A stretch of DNA of 21,505 nucleotides from JBFKMV01 sp041629655 (GTDB lineage Bacteria; Acidobacteriota; Polarisedimenticolia; Polarisedimenticolales; Polarisedimenticolaceae): the NCBI GenBank assembly GCA_041629655.1, contig JBFKMV010000070.1, positions 1 through 21,505 of the forward strand, read 5' to 3'. Position 1 is the first letter of the stretch. Each line of letters opens with the position of its first letter. Under the pieces are notes generated by a model. It was given only the letters and a program-made list of their open reading frames with translations. It was not told the origin of the DNA and did not search any database. Below, piece after piece: positions 6,695 to 14,862 of this stretch. The translations under genes were made by a program, and so were the position numbers.

Positions 6695-8503
6695 CTAAAT
6701 ACCGACAGCCTCGGCGAGCAGCTCGAGCGTCAGGATCCGGCCGAGTTGCGAGGCGTGGCCGGCCGGCCGCTCCAGCGCCGCCGCCACGTACCGGTGCAGC
6801 TCCCGGGGCTCGTACAGCTCGCGCGTGCGCATGCGGTCCACCGCCAGCAGCGTCCGCACCTCTTCGCTCCCCAGCAACGTTTCCAGCGCGACGTCGCGCG
6901 CCGGCGCCGCGGCCGCCACGCCGCCACCCGGCAGGCGCCGCCGCAGCTTGCCCAGCATCTCGCGCGCCAGCGGGACGTAGCGATGGGCCGTGCCGGGCCG
7001 CAGCGGCGCCGCGGGCAGGCCGCCGGCCAGCGGCATCCTCGACAGTCGCGGCTCCAGGTGCTCGATCAGCCGCCGCGACATGCGGTTGCGGACCCGGGTC
7101 CGCGGCGGTGCGGAGAACGCCAGCTCCATCGGCTCGCGCAGCATGAACGGCGAGACGCACGGCCACAGCCGGTGGGTCGCGCTGGCGATGCGACCCTGCC
7201 AGCGTTGCATCCGCAACGCCAGGTAGACGTGGTCGAGCAGGGCGGTGTTGCGGTGGCCGGTCAGCCGCGCGTTGGCCCGGGCGATCACCGCCGCGAAGTG
7301 CTCCACCAGGTCGAGACGCAGCTCGCCGGCGCGCAGCCGGTCGCTCCACGGGTCGGTCGCGAAGCGGCCCGCGGCCAGCCGTCGCTCGTCGATCGGGCGG
7401 CGGCGTCCGGTGTACGGAAACAGCAGCTCCCACCAGTAGCCCTTCGCGAACTCGCCGCCCGAGCCGTTGATCGTCGCGTCGAACCGTCCCGCGACGCGAC
7501 GGTGGTTCTCCAGCGTTCGCGCGTACTCCAGCACGTCGTATTCGCCGTCGCACAGCGACAGCGCGACCCGGGCGCTGTCCCACCAGCGCGCCGCCCAGTC
7601 CGCCGCGGGCGGCTGGTGCCGGTGCGAGAGCCCGAAAGCCCGGGCGATGTCGTTCGCCGCCTCGACGTCGGGATGGCCCGGAGCCCCGTTGACCACGGTG
7701 TCGAACGACAGCTCCGCCCGCAGCATCGCGGCCAACAGGGCCCGCGAGTCGAGCCCCCCGGTCAGGTCCATCACCGGCGCCGGGAACGCCGCGGCAACGT
7801 CGCGCAACCCCTGCTGGAGCGCCCGTCCCAGCTCCGCGACCGTGCCCCGTCGCGGGCTGCGGTCCCAGAACGTCGCCCCCGGCTCCCAGTAGCGGGTGCG
7901 GGCGCCCGGGCCTTCGTCGCCCAGCCGGTGCAGCTCCGCCGGCCCCAGCTTCTCGATCTCGCGGAACAGCGTCCGCGTCTCGAACACCGTCCCCGTGGCC
8001 AAAAACTCCGCGCAGCTCGCGGGGTCCCAGGTCACCGGGCCCAGCGCCGCCAGCACCATCGAGGACGTGGACGCGACCACCGCCGTGCCGATGCGGCGCC
8101 GGTACACGTGCAGCGAACCGACGCGATCGGTCACGAGCAGCGGTGGTCCCGAGCCGTCGCCCGTGGCCAGCGCGAAGGCGCCGTCCAGCTCGTCCAGCAC
8201 CGCCGGCAGACCGCCGGGGTCGCGGGCCAGCCGCCGGCTGACCGCGTCGAGCGCCGTCTCCAGCGCGGTCCCGCGATACAGCCACGTTCCCGCGCCGGCG
8301 CTCCAGCGTTGCGACCGCTCGGCCCGCGCGATCCCCGTCGAACCCTTGAAACCGCGGGGGAACTTGACCACCGCCAGCGGTCCGGCGACCCAGCGGTCGA
8401 GCGGCTCGAGCCCGCACAGGCGGTCGAAACGATCCAGCGCCTCCGCCAGCAGCACCGGGACGTTTCGCTCGTCGGCGTCGTGGATGATCAGCAGCTGGCC
8501 CAC
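6695..8503 (-). CDS. Divergent asparagine synthase-related ligase lacking the glutaminase cysteine
   Basis: A 602-residue protein starts at GTG 8503, which is preceded by a purine-rich GAGGGTGGAAG. The C-terminal two thirds are an AsnS-type ATP-pyrophosphatase domain with P-loop LTGGLDSR (247-254) and NGSGGE (346-351) where AsnB has GDGGDE. The N-terminal ~220 residues still look like a class-II amidotransferase fold (DELDGAFAL near 104-112, LVTDRVGSLHVY near 123-134) but begin MGQLLIIHDAD, with no Cys near the start. Glutaminase activity is therefore not expected. The protein more likely adenylates a carboxylate and joins an amine directly, as in other repurposed asparagine-synthase relatives. 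It heads the leftward operon with the TPR and GT4 genes and faces the VanZ-lectin gene across 74 bp. It may act on the exopolysaccharide or on a secreted peptide, but no substrate can be read from the sequence. Confidence 0.85.
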   Translation of the reverse strand: MGQLLIIHDADERNVPVLLAEALDRFDRLCGLEPLDRWVAGPLAVVKFPRGFKGSTGIARAERSQRWSAGAGTWLYRGTALETALDAVSRRLARDPGGLPAVLDELDGAFALATGDGSGPPLLVTDRVGSLHVYRRRIGTAVVASTSSMVLAALGPVTWDPASCAEFLATGTVFETRTLFREIEKLGPAELHRLGDEGPGARTRYWEPGATFWDRSPRRGTVAELGRALQQGLRDVAAAFPAPVMDLTGGLDSRALLAAMLRAELSFDTVVNGAPGHPDVEAANDIARAFGLSHRHQPPAADWAARWWDSARVALSLCDGEYDVLEYARTLENHRRVAGRFDATINGSGGEFAKGYWWELLFPYTGRRRPIDERRLAAGRFATDPWSDRLRAGELRLDLVEHFAAVIARANARLTGHRNTALLDHVYLALRMQRWQGRIASATHRLWPCVSPFMLREPMELAFSAPPRTRVRNRMSRRLIEHLEPRLSRMPLAGGLPAAPLRPGTAHRYVPLAREMLGKLRRRLPGGGVAAAAPARDVALETLLGSEEVRTLLAVDRMRTRELYEPRELHRYVAAALERPAGHASQLGRILTLELLAEAVGI

Positions 8504-8577
8504 GCTTCCACCCTCGACGTCGATCGCGGGAACGGTCGTTGTGGGTCGGCCGGGCAGAATGTTACTTTACGCGAACG

Positions 8578-9579
8578 ATGTCAATCCGCGCGATCGCCGG
8601 CCCCGGCCTCGTGCTCGCGATCGCCGCGTTCCTGGCGGTCACGACGCTTCCGCCGCGACTGCTCGACCCGTTCGCGAAGAGCCGCGTGAGCTACGCGCAC
8701 CCGGGCGGCGTGGAGGTCGCCGGGCAGAGCCTGATCGTCTCGGCGCCCGGACCGGGCCCGCTCGACGCCGCCCCGTACCGCGAGCGGCGCTTCGCGGTGC
8801 GGCTGGTGCTCCGCGCGCAGCAGGCGGACCAGCGCGGGCCGGCGCGCATCGTGGCCTACTCGCGGAACCCCGACGTGACCAACTGGCTGATCGGCCAGAG
8901 CGGAGCGGGGCTGCACGTCCGCCACGGCGGCCGGCGCACCACGTTCCCGGCGGTGTTCCGTGCCGGCGAGGAGCACCGGCTGTCGCTGGTCTTCGAGAAC
9001 CAGACGGTGACGCTGCTCGAACCGGGCCGCGAGGCGCGCCGCGCGACGCTGCGCGGCACCGATCAACCGTGGCAGACGGGGGCGCGGCTCACGCTGGCCA
9101 ACGAGGTGACCGGCGATCGCCCGTGGCTCGGTACGATCCGCGAGCTGGAGCTGTTCGAGGACGGCTCGGCGGCAGCGGCCTGGCGGCTGGTGACGGCGGA
9201 CGACCACGGACCGGTGCTCGTGGCTCCCGACGGCGGGCGGGTCGGTCTGGTGGTCGTTTCGTGGCCCTGGAAGCTGAAGCTCGAGCGTCTGCTCGCGGGT
9301 TACTCGGAACGGCGCGGCAGCTTCGGCGACGTCGCCCGGAACCTGCTGCTCGGCGCGCCGGTCGGGTTCCTGCTCGGGCTGCTGCTCGGAAGCGGGGGCG
9401 CGGCCCGGGCGGTGCTCGGCGTAATCCTGGTCCAGGGCGGGCTGAGCGTCGTCGCCGAGACGCTGCAGTTCTTCTCGCGCTACCGGACCGGGGACTGGGT
9501 CGACGTGCTGGCCAACGTCGGCGGCGCGCTGGCCGGGCTGGCGGTCGCCCGGATCGTGGCCCGTGGCCGGCCGGGCTGA
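8578..9579 (+). CDS. VanZ-like membrane protein with N-terminal lectin/LamG-like domain
   Basis: The 333-residue protein starts at ATG 8578, since upstream in-frame residues are unlike a protein start. An N-terminal hydrophobic helix (about 8-24) exports a beta-rich domain of about 180 residues resembling the concanavalin A/laminin-G fold: ARIVAYSRNPDVTNWLIGQ, RTTFPAVFRAGEEHRLSLVF and a late GTIRELELFE strand. The C-terminus (about 255-333) is VanZ-like, with DVARNLLLGAPVGFLLG, ETLQFFSRYRTGDWVDVLAN and a final helix. This fusion suggests a periplasmic glycan-sensing or glycan-binding module attached to a VanZ membrane unit. It is the second VanZ in the window and precedes the GT39 gene by 45 bp in a likely operon. 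There is no convincing Shine-Dalgarno upstream. Domain calls are from pattern recognition and function is inference. Confidence 0.8.
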   Translation: MSIRAIAGPGLVLAIAAFLAVTTLPPRLLDPFAKSRVSYAHPGGVEVAGQSLIVSAPGPGPLDAAPYRERRFAVRLVLRAQQADQRGPARIVAYSRNPDVTNWLIGQSGAGLHVRHGGRRTTFPAVFRAGEEHRLSLVFENQTVTLLEPGREARRATLRGTDQPWQTGARLTLANEVTGDRPWLGTIRELELFEDGSAAAAWRLVTADDHGPVLVAPDGGRVGLVVVSWPWKLKLERLLAGYSERRGSFGDVARNLLLGAPVGFLLGLLLGSGGAARAVLGVILVQGGLSVVAETLQFFSRYRTGDWVDVLANVGGALAGLAVARIVARGRPG

Positions 9580-9624
9580 GGGCCGCTGGACGCCGCTTCG
9601 CGGCAAACCTATGATCCGCGAAGC

Positions 9625-11463
9625 ATGAGCCACGTACCCCAGGCGATCACCGGACCGCCGCGCGCGACGCGGATCGCGGTGGTGTCGGCGATCCTGCTGC
9701 TGGCGCTGGGTCTGCGGCTGTGGGGCGCCTTCGAGGACCTGCCGTTCTCGTTCAACGGCGACGAGTCCCACTTCGTCAAGCGGGCGATGGCGATGGGCAC
9801 CGGCGACCTCAACCCGCACTGGTTCCACAAGCCGGCGCTGTTGATGTACATGCTGGCGTTCTGTTACGGGCTGTACTTCGTGGCCGGCTACGTGCTCGGC
9901 TCGTTCGGATCGGTGGAGCAGTTCGGTGCGCACTTCCTCAACAACATCGGCCCGTTCGTGCTGATCGGACGGATGCTGGTGGTGGCGCTCGGAACGGCGA
10001 CCGTCGGTGTGGTCTACCTGACCGCGCGGCGCGTGTTCCACGGCTTTGGCGCCGGCGTGGCCGCCGCCGTGGCGGCCGCGGTGCTGTTTCCGATGGTCGC
10101 CGGATCGCAGATCGTCAAGGCCGACGTGCCCGCGGGGTTCTTCGTCGCGTTGTCGTTCTACGCGTTCGTTCGGTCGCGCCGTTCGAGCAGCCGCTGGCCG
10201 CTGGTGGCGGCGGCGCTGCTGGCCGGGGTGGCGATGGGGACGAAGTACTACGGGGCGATCCTCGCGCCGGCCTACGTGATCACGCAGCTGGCCGACCGTT
10301 TCACCCGCGGGCGGCCCTGGAAGACCGTGCTGAGCCGCGCCGTCGCGGTGCCGGTGCTGTTCGTGGTCGGGTTCTTCGCCGTCTCGCCGTACAACTTCAT
10401 CGACCCGACGTTCCGCTCTTACGCCACGGCCAAGGTGAAGATCGCGGTGGGCCTGCAGCAGGTCGAGAAGCAGTTCGACCCCGACAACCGGATCGAGTTC
10501 AAGCCGGGGCCGGAGGCCTTCGTCGGCGCGTCGGTCCACTCGCTCGGGCGACTGACCCAGGTCAAGGCGTTGGGGCCGGCGCTGTTGCTGCTGGCGGTGT
10601 TCGGCTTCTTCGCCGCGATCCGCGACCCGCAAACGAGGGACGCGGGGATCCAGACCTTGATGCCGCCGCTGTTCTTCCTGCTGCTGTCCGCGGCGTTGAG
10701 CCCGTACCACCTCAACTGGCGCCATCTCAACGCCATCCTGCCGCTGTTGTGCGTGCCGGTGTGGGCCGGTGCACGGGCGGTGCTGGCCCCGTTCAAGCTC
10801 ACGGGGCGGACGGGAGTCGTGGCGGCTGCGGCGTTGATCTTCCTGTCCGCTGCTCCCAGCCTGGCCGTCAGCGTGGTCTACGACATCGAGACCACCCGCC
10901 GCGACACGCGCGTGGTGGCCTACGATTGGGTCGTGCGGAACCTGCCGCAGGACGAGCGGATCCTGCTCGACGAGTACGGGCCGTTGCTGAAACCCGACCC
11001 GCGATCGATCGAGCGGCAGCGAGCGCGGCTCACCGGGCTGCCGCTGGACGAGGCGTTCACCCGGCACCAGGGACGGGCGCTCGACCTGCAGCACCGCTAC
11101 CCCGACCCCGAAGCGATGAACATCGACGAGCTGTCGCATCCGTGGTGGAGCGACCGCGAGCTGACCGACGAGGAGCTCCGGGAGAGTTGGCGCAACCGCG
11201 ACATGGGCAACCCGATCAAGCTACGGATCCCGAAACCGCTCGCGGAGTACCGCGCCGAGGGGATCCGCTACGTGGTGACCAACTCCAAGGCGCGCGAGCG
11301 CTACGTCGAATCGGAGCAGTCGCGGCGCGCGTTCCCGACGTTCGCCCGGTTCTACGACGAGCTGGACGCGCTGGAGCCGCTGGCGACCTTCGATCCCGAG
11401 GAGTCCGGCGGCAAGGGACCCCGGGTCCGGGTCTACGACCTGGGCGTGCCGGAAGCACGGTAA
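9625..11463 (+). CDS. GT39/PMT-like membrane glycosyltransferase
   Basis: The 612-residue protein has an N-terminal transmembrane helix (about 18-35) leading into the first periplasmic loop with FNGDESHFVKRAM (near residues 46-58). This is the D-E motif typical of polyprenol-phosphate-sugar-dependent GT-C enzymes. HWFHKPALLMYML follows, as in PMT_2-type proteins, and then about ten membrane helices to residue ~425. A large soluble C-terminal domain (about 430-612) is rich in charged residues and ends VRVYDLGVPEAR. Such enzymes take a sugar from a polyprenyl-phosphate carrier and attach it to a lipid, glycan or protein at the periplasmic face. The ATG at 9625 is preceded by only a weak ribosome site. 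An out-of-frame ATG lies at 9611. With the flippase and GT4 this supports a glycan assembly locus. Substrate specificity cannot be read. Confidence 0.87.
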   Translation: MSHVPQAITGPPRATRIAVVSAILLLALGLRLWGAFEDLPFSFNGDESHFVKRAMAMGTGDLNPHWFHKPALLMYMLAFCYGLYFVAGYVLGSFGSVEQFGAHFLNNIGPFVLIGRMLVVALGTATVGVVYLTARRVFHGFGAGVAAAVAAAVLFPMVAGSQIVKADVPAGFFVALSFYAFVRSRRSSSRWPLVAAALLAGVAMGTKYYGAILAPAYVITQLADRFTRGRPWKTVLSRAVAVPVLFVVGFFAVSPYNFIDPTFRSYATAKVKIAVGLQQVEKQFDPDNRIEFKPGPEAFVGASVHSLGRLTQVKALGPALLLLAVFGFFAAIRDPQTRDAGIQTLMPPLFFLLLSAALSPYHLNWRHLNAILPLLCVPVWAGARAVLAPFKLTGRTGVVAAAALIFLSAAPSLAVSVVYDIETTRRDTRVVAYDWVVRNLPQDERILLDEYGPLLKPDPRSIERQRARLTGLPLDEAFTRHQGRALDLQHRYPDPEAMNIDELSHPWWSDRELTDEELRESWRNRDMGNPIKLRIPKPLAEYRAEGIRYVVTNSKARERYVESEQSRRAFPTFARFYDELDALEPLATFDPEESGGKGPRVRVYDLGVPEAR

Positions 11464-11686
11464 GAACTCCGGGTACGTTCCTGCACTGCGGGTTGCGTCT
11501 CCGTCATTCCTCTGACTGCCGTCCGGCCCGGCCCGCGGCACCCAAACCGCTAACTGCCTGTCCGGACGCCACTTGTCCTCCTGTCCGGGTTGGCGAGGTT
11601 TTCTGGACCGCGGTTTGCTTGCAACTGCGCGGCGTTGGGACGAACATACTTGATCAGGTCAAGGTACCGACTGAGGTTCTGACACG
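11464..11686 (+). other. 223-bp intergenic region upstream of the GH-like gene
   Basis: No gene is evident here. The lower-GC stretch at about 11640-11686 is the probable promoter/leader of the secreted hydrolase. It contains a 5-bp inverted repeat CTTGA-TCAGG-TCAAG at 11649-11663, 23 nt before the start codon, which could be an operator half-site pair or chance. A weak GAGG (11673-11676) lies 10 nt before the ATG. I could not identify a convincing -35/-10 pair with standard spacing. Confidence 0.35.
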
Positions 11687-13177
11687 ATGAGCTATCCCCC
11701 CCGGAAGCCGGTCCCGCTGTGCGCCCGCCGGCCGCACCGGATCGCACGGGCCGCGCTGATTGCCTGCGCGGCCGCCTCGCTCGCCGGAACGGCCGTCGCC
11801 GCCAATCTCGCCCTGACCGACCCCGCATCGCCGGTGGGCCAGCGCGGGCTGGTCTACAAGGGCCGCCCGGTGTTCGCCGCCGGGTCCGGCTCGTTCTGGT
11901 TGCTCAGCGACCCGTACTACTACAACGCCGACGGCACCACGAACCTGGCCCGCCTGCGCGCGCACCTCGACAAGTACAAAGCGATCAACCCGGCCGGCAA
12001 CGCGCTGGGCGTGATCCGCCTCAGCGCCTGGGGCACCCCGGTGCGCTACGCCGGCGTGGACCACTCCAAGAAGCGTTACCCCTGTGCCCGGAGCGCGACG
12101 CCCGGCGCCCGCGACGGCGGCAACAAGTTCGACTGCTCGCGGTTCGACGAGGCGTTCTTCAGCCACGTGGTGACCGTGGCGCGCGAGGCCGACAGCCGCG
12201 GGATCCTGCTCGGCATCATCCTGTGGGACGAGATCCCGCTGGAACGCGACCCGGTGACCCACCGCTGGAACGACAACCCGTTCTGCCCCGACAACAACGT
12301 CAACGGCTACGGGCTGCCGTCCTGCGACGCCGACGGGCTGCCCGAGTTCTACGATGCGGCCCCTTCGGCGTGTCGCGACCACCAGGACGCGATCGTGCGC
12401 AAGTTCGCCGACGTGCTGAAGGACGAGCCGAATGTGTTCTTCTTCATCGGCAACGAGTACACCGGGAGTGCGGCCTGGCGCGACCGCCAGATCCAGACCA
12501 TCAACGAGCGCAATGCGGCCAACGGTGCGGACCTGCTGCACGTCACGATGGAGTGGACCGAGGCCAGCGCGATCAGCGACGGCGTGAGCCCCGGCACCCA
12601 CGACGTGGCCACCGGCTCCAAGGCGTTCCGCGCCGACGGTCGCCCGCTGATCGCGGAGCGGCCCACGACCAAGGCCATCGCCGGGGCCCGGCAACAGCTG
12701 TGGCAGCGCTTCATCGACGGCGCGGCCAGCGCCGGCACCCGCGACGACTACAACGGCGACACGCCGCCCGACGCGACCAAGGACCAGCAGGCCAGCGACG
12801 ACCAGCAGCTGCGGCGCTTCGTCAACTCGCTGATCGGCGGGCTGGACCGGCTGGTGCCCGACGACGGGCCGTTCAGCGGCGGCTGGAACGGCCGCGTGCG
12901 GCCGGGTGCCGAGTACGTGGCCCATCGTCTCGACTCTTCGGGGACGATCACCGTCGACCTGACCGGCGAGAACGGCGCCTGGAAGCTGCTCGACTGGGAT
13001 CCGCTGGGCTCGGCGGGCCCGGTGGACCGCGGCACGCGCGCCGCCGGCGGGTCGGTGAGCTGGGCGGTGCGCTCGGGCGAGTGCGCGGTGCAGATCGTGC
13101 CCGCCGACGCGGGTGCCAGCGATCCCCCGGTGATCCCGGGCAACCTGCGCATCGTCGAGGACCAGAACGCCGACTGA
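11687..13177 (+). CDS. Secreted TIM-barrel glycoside-hydrolase-like protein
   Basis: The 496-residue protein has a long n-region and a signal peptide (hydrophobic core about 20-36, cleavage near GTAVAA, residue ~39). The body looks like a GH-A clan (GH5-like or DUF4038/DUF6298-type) barrel: an early KGRPVFAAGSGSFWLLSD segment, a strand with LGVIRLSAWG (107-116), GILLGIILWDEIPLE (172-186) and VFFFIGNEYTG (250-260), whose N256-E257 fits the acid/base position. A later GRPLIAERP places E324 as candidate nucleophile. A C-terminal beta domain of roughly 75-90 residues (beginning near GAEYVAHRLDSSGTITVDL) resembles the putative collagen-binding/beta-sandwich ends of such proteins. Several Cys residues suggest disulfides. 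It probably trims or degrades polysaccharide outside the cytoplasm. Proximity to the glycan genes suggests the locus product as substrate. Family assignment is approximate. Confidence 0.65.
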   Translation: MSYPPRKPVPLCARRPHRIARAALIACAAASLAGTAVAANLALTDPASPVGQRGLVYKGRPVFAAGSGSFWLLSDPYYYNADGTTNLARLRAHLDKYKAINPAGNALGVIRLSAWGTPVRYAGVDHSKKRYPCARSATPGARDGGNKFDCSRFDEAFFSHVVTVAREADSRGILLGIILWDEIPLERDPVTHRWNDNPFCPDNNVNGYGLPSCDADGLPEFYDAAPSACRDHQDAIVRKFADVLKDEPNVFFFIGNEYTGSAAWRDRQIQTINERNAANGADLLHVTMEWTEASAISDGVSPGTHDVATGSKAFRADGRPLIAERPTTKAIAGARQQLWQRFIDGAASAGTRDDYNGDTPPDATKDQQASDDQQLRRFVNSLIGGLDRLVPDDGPFSGGWNGRVRPGAEYVAHRLDSSGTITVDLTGENGAWKLLDWDPLGSAGPVDRGTRAAGGSVSWAVRSGECAVQIVPADAGASDPPVIPGNLRIVEDQNAD

Positions 13178-13246
13178 GCGCCGTTCCGGCGTCCGACCCT
13201 CCGGCCCCGGCTTCAGACGGACCACCCGCGGCGCTAAGATGGTCCC

Positions 13247-13275
13247 GAGGAGCGACGATGGGCCCCCTGGCATGA
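13247..13275 (+). promoter_or_regulatory. Shine-Dalgarno plus five-codon upstream ORF overlapping the next start
   Basis: A canonical GAGGAG (13247-13252) sits 5 nt before an ATG at 13258 that encodes only Met-Gly-Pro-Leu-Ala and then TGA (13273-13275). That stop overlaps the ATG at 13272 of the FAD oxidoreductase as ATGA. The strong ribosome site thus serves the mini-ORF, and the oxidoreductase could be translated by re-initiation. Alternatively the oxidoreductase begins at the in-frame ATG 13239, which has no good ribosome site. Confidence 0.4.
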
Positions 13276-14822
13276 CCGGCGCCGGATCGTCTCCGGCCGC
13301 GATCACCCGCGATCTCGACCGCGCCGCGCGGGACCGCTTCGACCTGATCGTGGTCGGCGGCGGGATCTACGGCGCCTGCGTCGCGCTGGAGGCGGCGCGG
13401 CGTGGGCTGCGTCCCGCGCTGGTCGAGCGGGGGGACTTCGGCGGCGGCACGAGCTGGAACAGCCTGCGCATCGTGCACGGCGGGTTGCGCTATCTCCAGG
13501 GGCTGGACCTGCCGCGGTTCCGCGAGTCGGTGCGCGAGCGGCGCTGGTTCTGCTCGACGTTCCCCGAGCTGGTGCGGCCGCTGCGCTGCCTGATGCCGCT
13601 GTACGGCGAGGGGCTGAAGCGGCCGCTGGTGTTCCGCGTCGCGCTCGCGCTGAACGACGCGCTGTCCGCCGACCGGAACCGCGGCGTCGCGCCCGCGGTC
13701 CGGCTGCCGCGCGGACGGGTGATCTCGAGCGCCGAGATCGTCGAGGCGTTCCCCGGCGTCGACCGCCGCGGGCTGCGGGGCGGGGCGAGCTGGCACGACG
13801 GCGTGATGCTGAGCACCGAGCGCGTGCTGATCGAGATCCTGCGCTGGGCCTGCGCCTGCGGCGCGCTGGCGCTGAACCACGTCGAGGCCACCGCGCTGCA
13901 CGTCGAGGCCGGCGAGGTGCGCGGCGTCACGGCCGTCGATCGCGAGAGCGGCGGCGAGCTCGCGATCTCCGCCCCCGTGGTGATCAACTGCGCCGGGCCC
14001 TGGAGCCGCGCGCTGGCCGGCCGCTTCGACCGCGACCTGCCGCGGCTGTTCCATCCCTCGCTGGCCTTCAACGTGCTGTTCGACCGGCCGCCGCCGGCCG
14101 CGGACGCGGCCGTGGCCGTCGATCCCCGGGGAGCCCCGGACGGCCGGACCTACTTCGTCCAGCCGTGGAAGGGCCGGACGCTGGCGGGCACGTTCCACGC
14201 GCCCTGGAACGGCGCGGTCCGGGACGGCTCGCCGGACGTCCCGGACGAGGAGCTGGACCGTTTCCTCGGGCACCTCCGCCTGGCGCTGCCCGACTCGCGC
14301 TACGAGCGGCACGACGTGCTGCGCGTCTACGCCGGGCTGCTGCCGGCCGCCGCCCCCGGCGAGGCCGAGCTGACCCGGCGGCCGGTGATCCGGGACCACG
14401 CGGCCCACGGCGGGCCACGCGGATTGTGGAGCCTGGCCGGGATCAAGTACACCACGGCGCGCGACGTCGCGCTGCGTTGTCTCCGCGCGGTGCTCCGCTC
14501 GCGCGGCGCCGGCCTCGCCGTGCGGTCCGGCTCGGAGCGGCCGGCTGCCGACCGGCCTCCGGAGCTGCTCGACGCGGCGCGACTGCTCGAAACGGACCCG
14601 GCCGATCTCCGGCGGACCCTCGAGGCCCTGCTGCGCGAGGAGGCTGCGCTCCACCTGGACGACCTGCTGTTGCGCCGGATGGACGGCGTGCTCGACGAGC
14701 CGTCGCGGCGCCGGTTCGCCGCGCTCGTGGCCGGGCCGCTCGGGTGGTCCGAGAGCCGCGCCGACGAGGAGCTTCGGCGGCTCGACCAGGGACCCCGCGC
14801 GGCGGCCCCCGTCGCCCGTTAG
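13272..14822 (+). CDS. FAD-dependent oxidoreductase, glycerol-3-phosphate dehydrogenase (GlpD) family
   Basis: The 516-residue protein begins with a Rossmann dinucleotide-binding fold DLIVVGGGIYGACVALEAAR (24-43). E52 follows the second strand (LVERGDFGGGTSWNS), and then comes the GlpD-type segment IVHGGLRYLQ (67-76). Later SAPVVINCAGPWSRAL is the second FAD-contacting region, and RTYFVQPWKGRTLAGT and LWSLAGIKYTTARDVA are GlpD-like substrate/FAD-site segments. The C-terminal helical part (about 420-510) matches the GlpD C-domain position. Members oxidise glycerol-3-phosphate to dihydroxyacetone phosphate at the membrane and pass electrons to quinone. Divergent members may use other substrates. 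I chose ATG 13272 because it makes an ATGA overlap with a mini-ORF that has a strong ribosome site. The in-frame ATG 13239 would add 11 residues. It has no visible link to the polysaccharide genes and is followed 40 nt later by a cupin gene. Confidence 0.85.
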   Translation: MTGAGSSPAAITRDLDRAARDRFDLIVVGGGIYGACVALEAARRGLRPALVERGDFGGGTSWNSLRIVHGGLRYLQGLDLPRFRESVRERRWFCSTFPELVRPLRCLMPLYGEGLKRPLVFRVALALNDALSADRNRGVAPAVRLPRGRVISSAEIVEAFPGVDRRGLRGGASWHDGVMLSTERVLIEILRWACACGALALNHVEATALHVEAGEVRGVTAVDRESGGELAISAPVVINCAGPWSRALAGRFDRDLPRLFHPSLAFNVLFDRPPPAADAAVAVDPRGAPDGRTYFVQPWKGRTLAGTFHAPWNGAVRDGSPDVPDEELDRFLGHLRLALPDSRYERHDVLRVYAGLLPAAAPGEAELTRRPVIRDHAAHGGPRGLWSLAGIKYTTARDVALRCLRAVLRSRGAGLAVRSGSERPAADRPPELLDAARLLETDPADLRRTLEALLREEAALHLDDLLLRRMDGVLDEPSRRRFAALVAGPLGWSESRADEELRRLDQGPRAAAPVAR

Positions 14823-14862
14823 AATGGGCGCTCGACGACCCGCATCCGGGACAGGAGACACC

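Noticed and set aside
8504..8577. Possible sigma70 promoter (TTGTGG, 18 nt, TACTTT) before the VanZ-lectin gene
   Set aside because: The -10-like box is only about 10 nt before the start codon and the match is weak; may be chance, although some promoter must lie in this 74-bp divergent gap.
6200..8689. Plus-strand open frame of about 829 codons opposite the second asparagine-synthase homologue
   Set aside because: Gln/Arg/His-rich shadow; the minus strand carries the TGGLDSR-containing enzyme.
8581..11139. Minus-strand open frame of about 852 codons opposite the VanZ-lectin and GT39 genes
   Set aside because: Low-complexity Arg/His/Gln composition typical of antisense frames in GC-rich genes.
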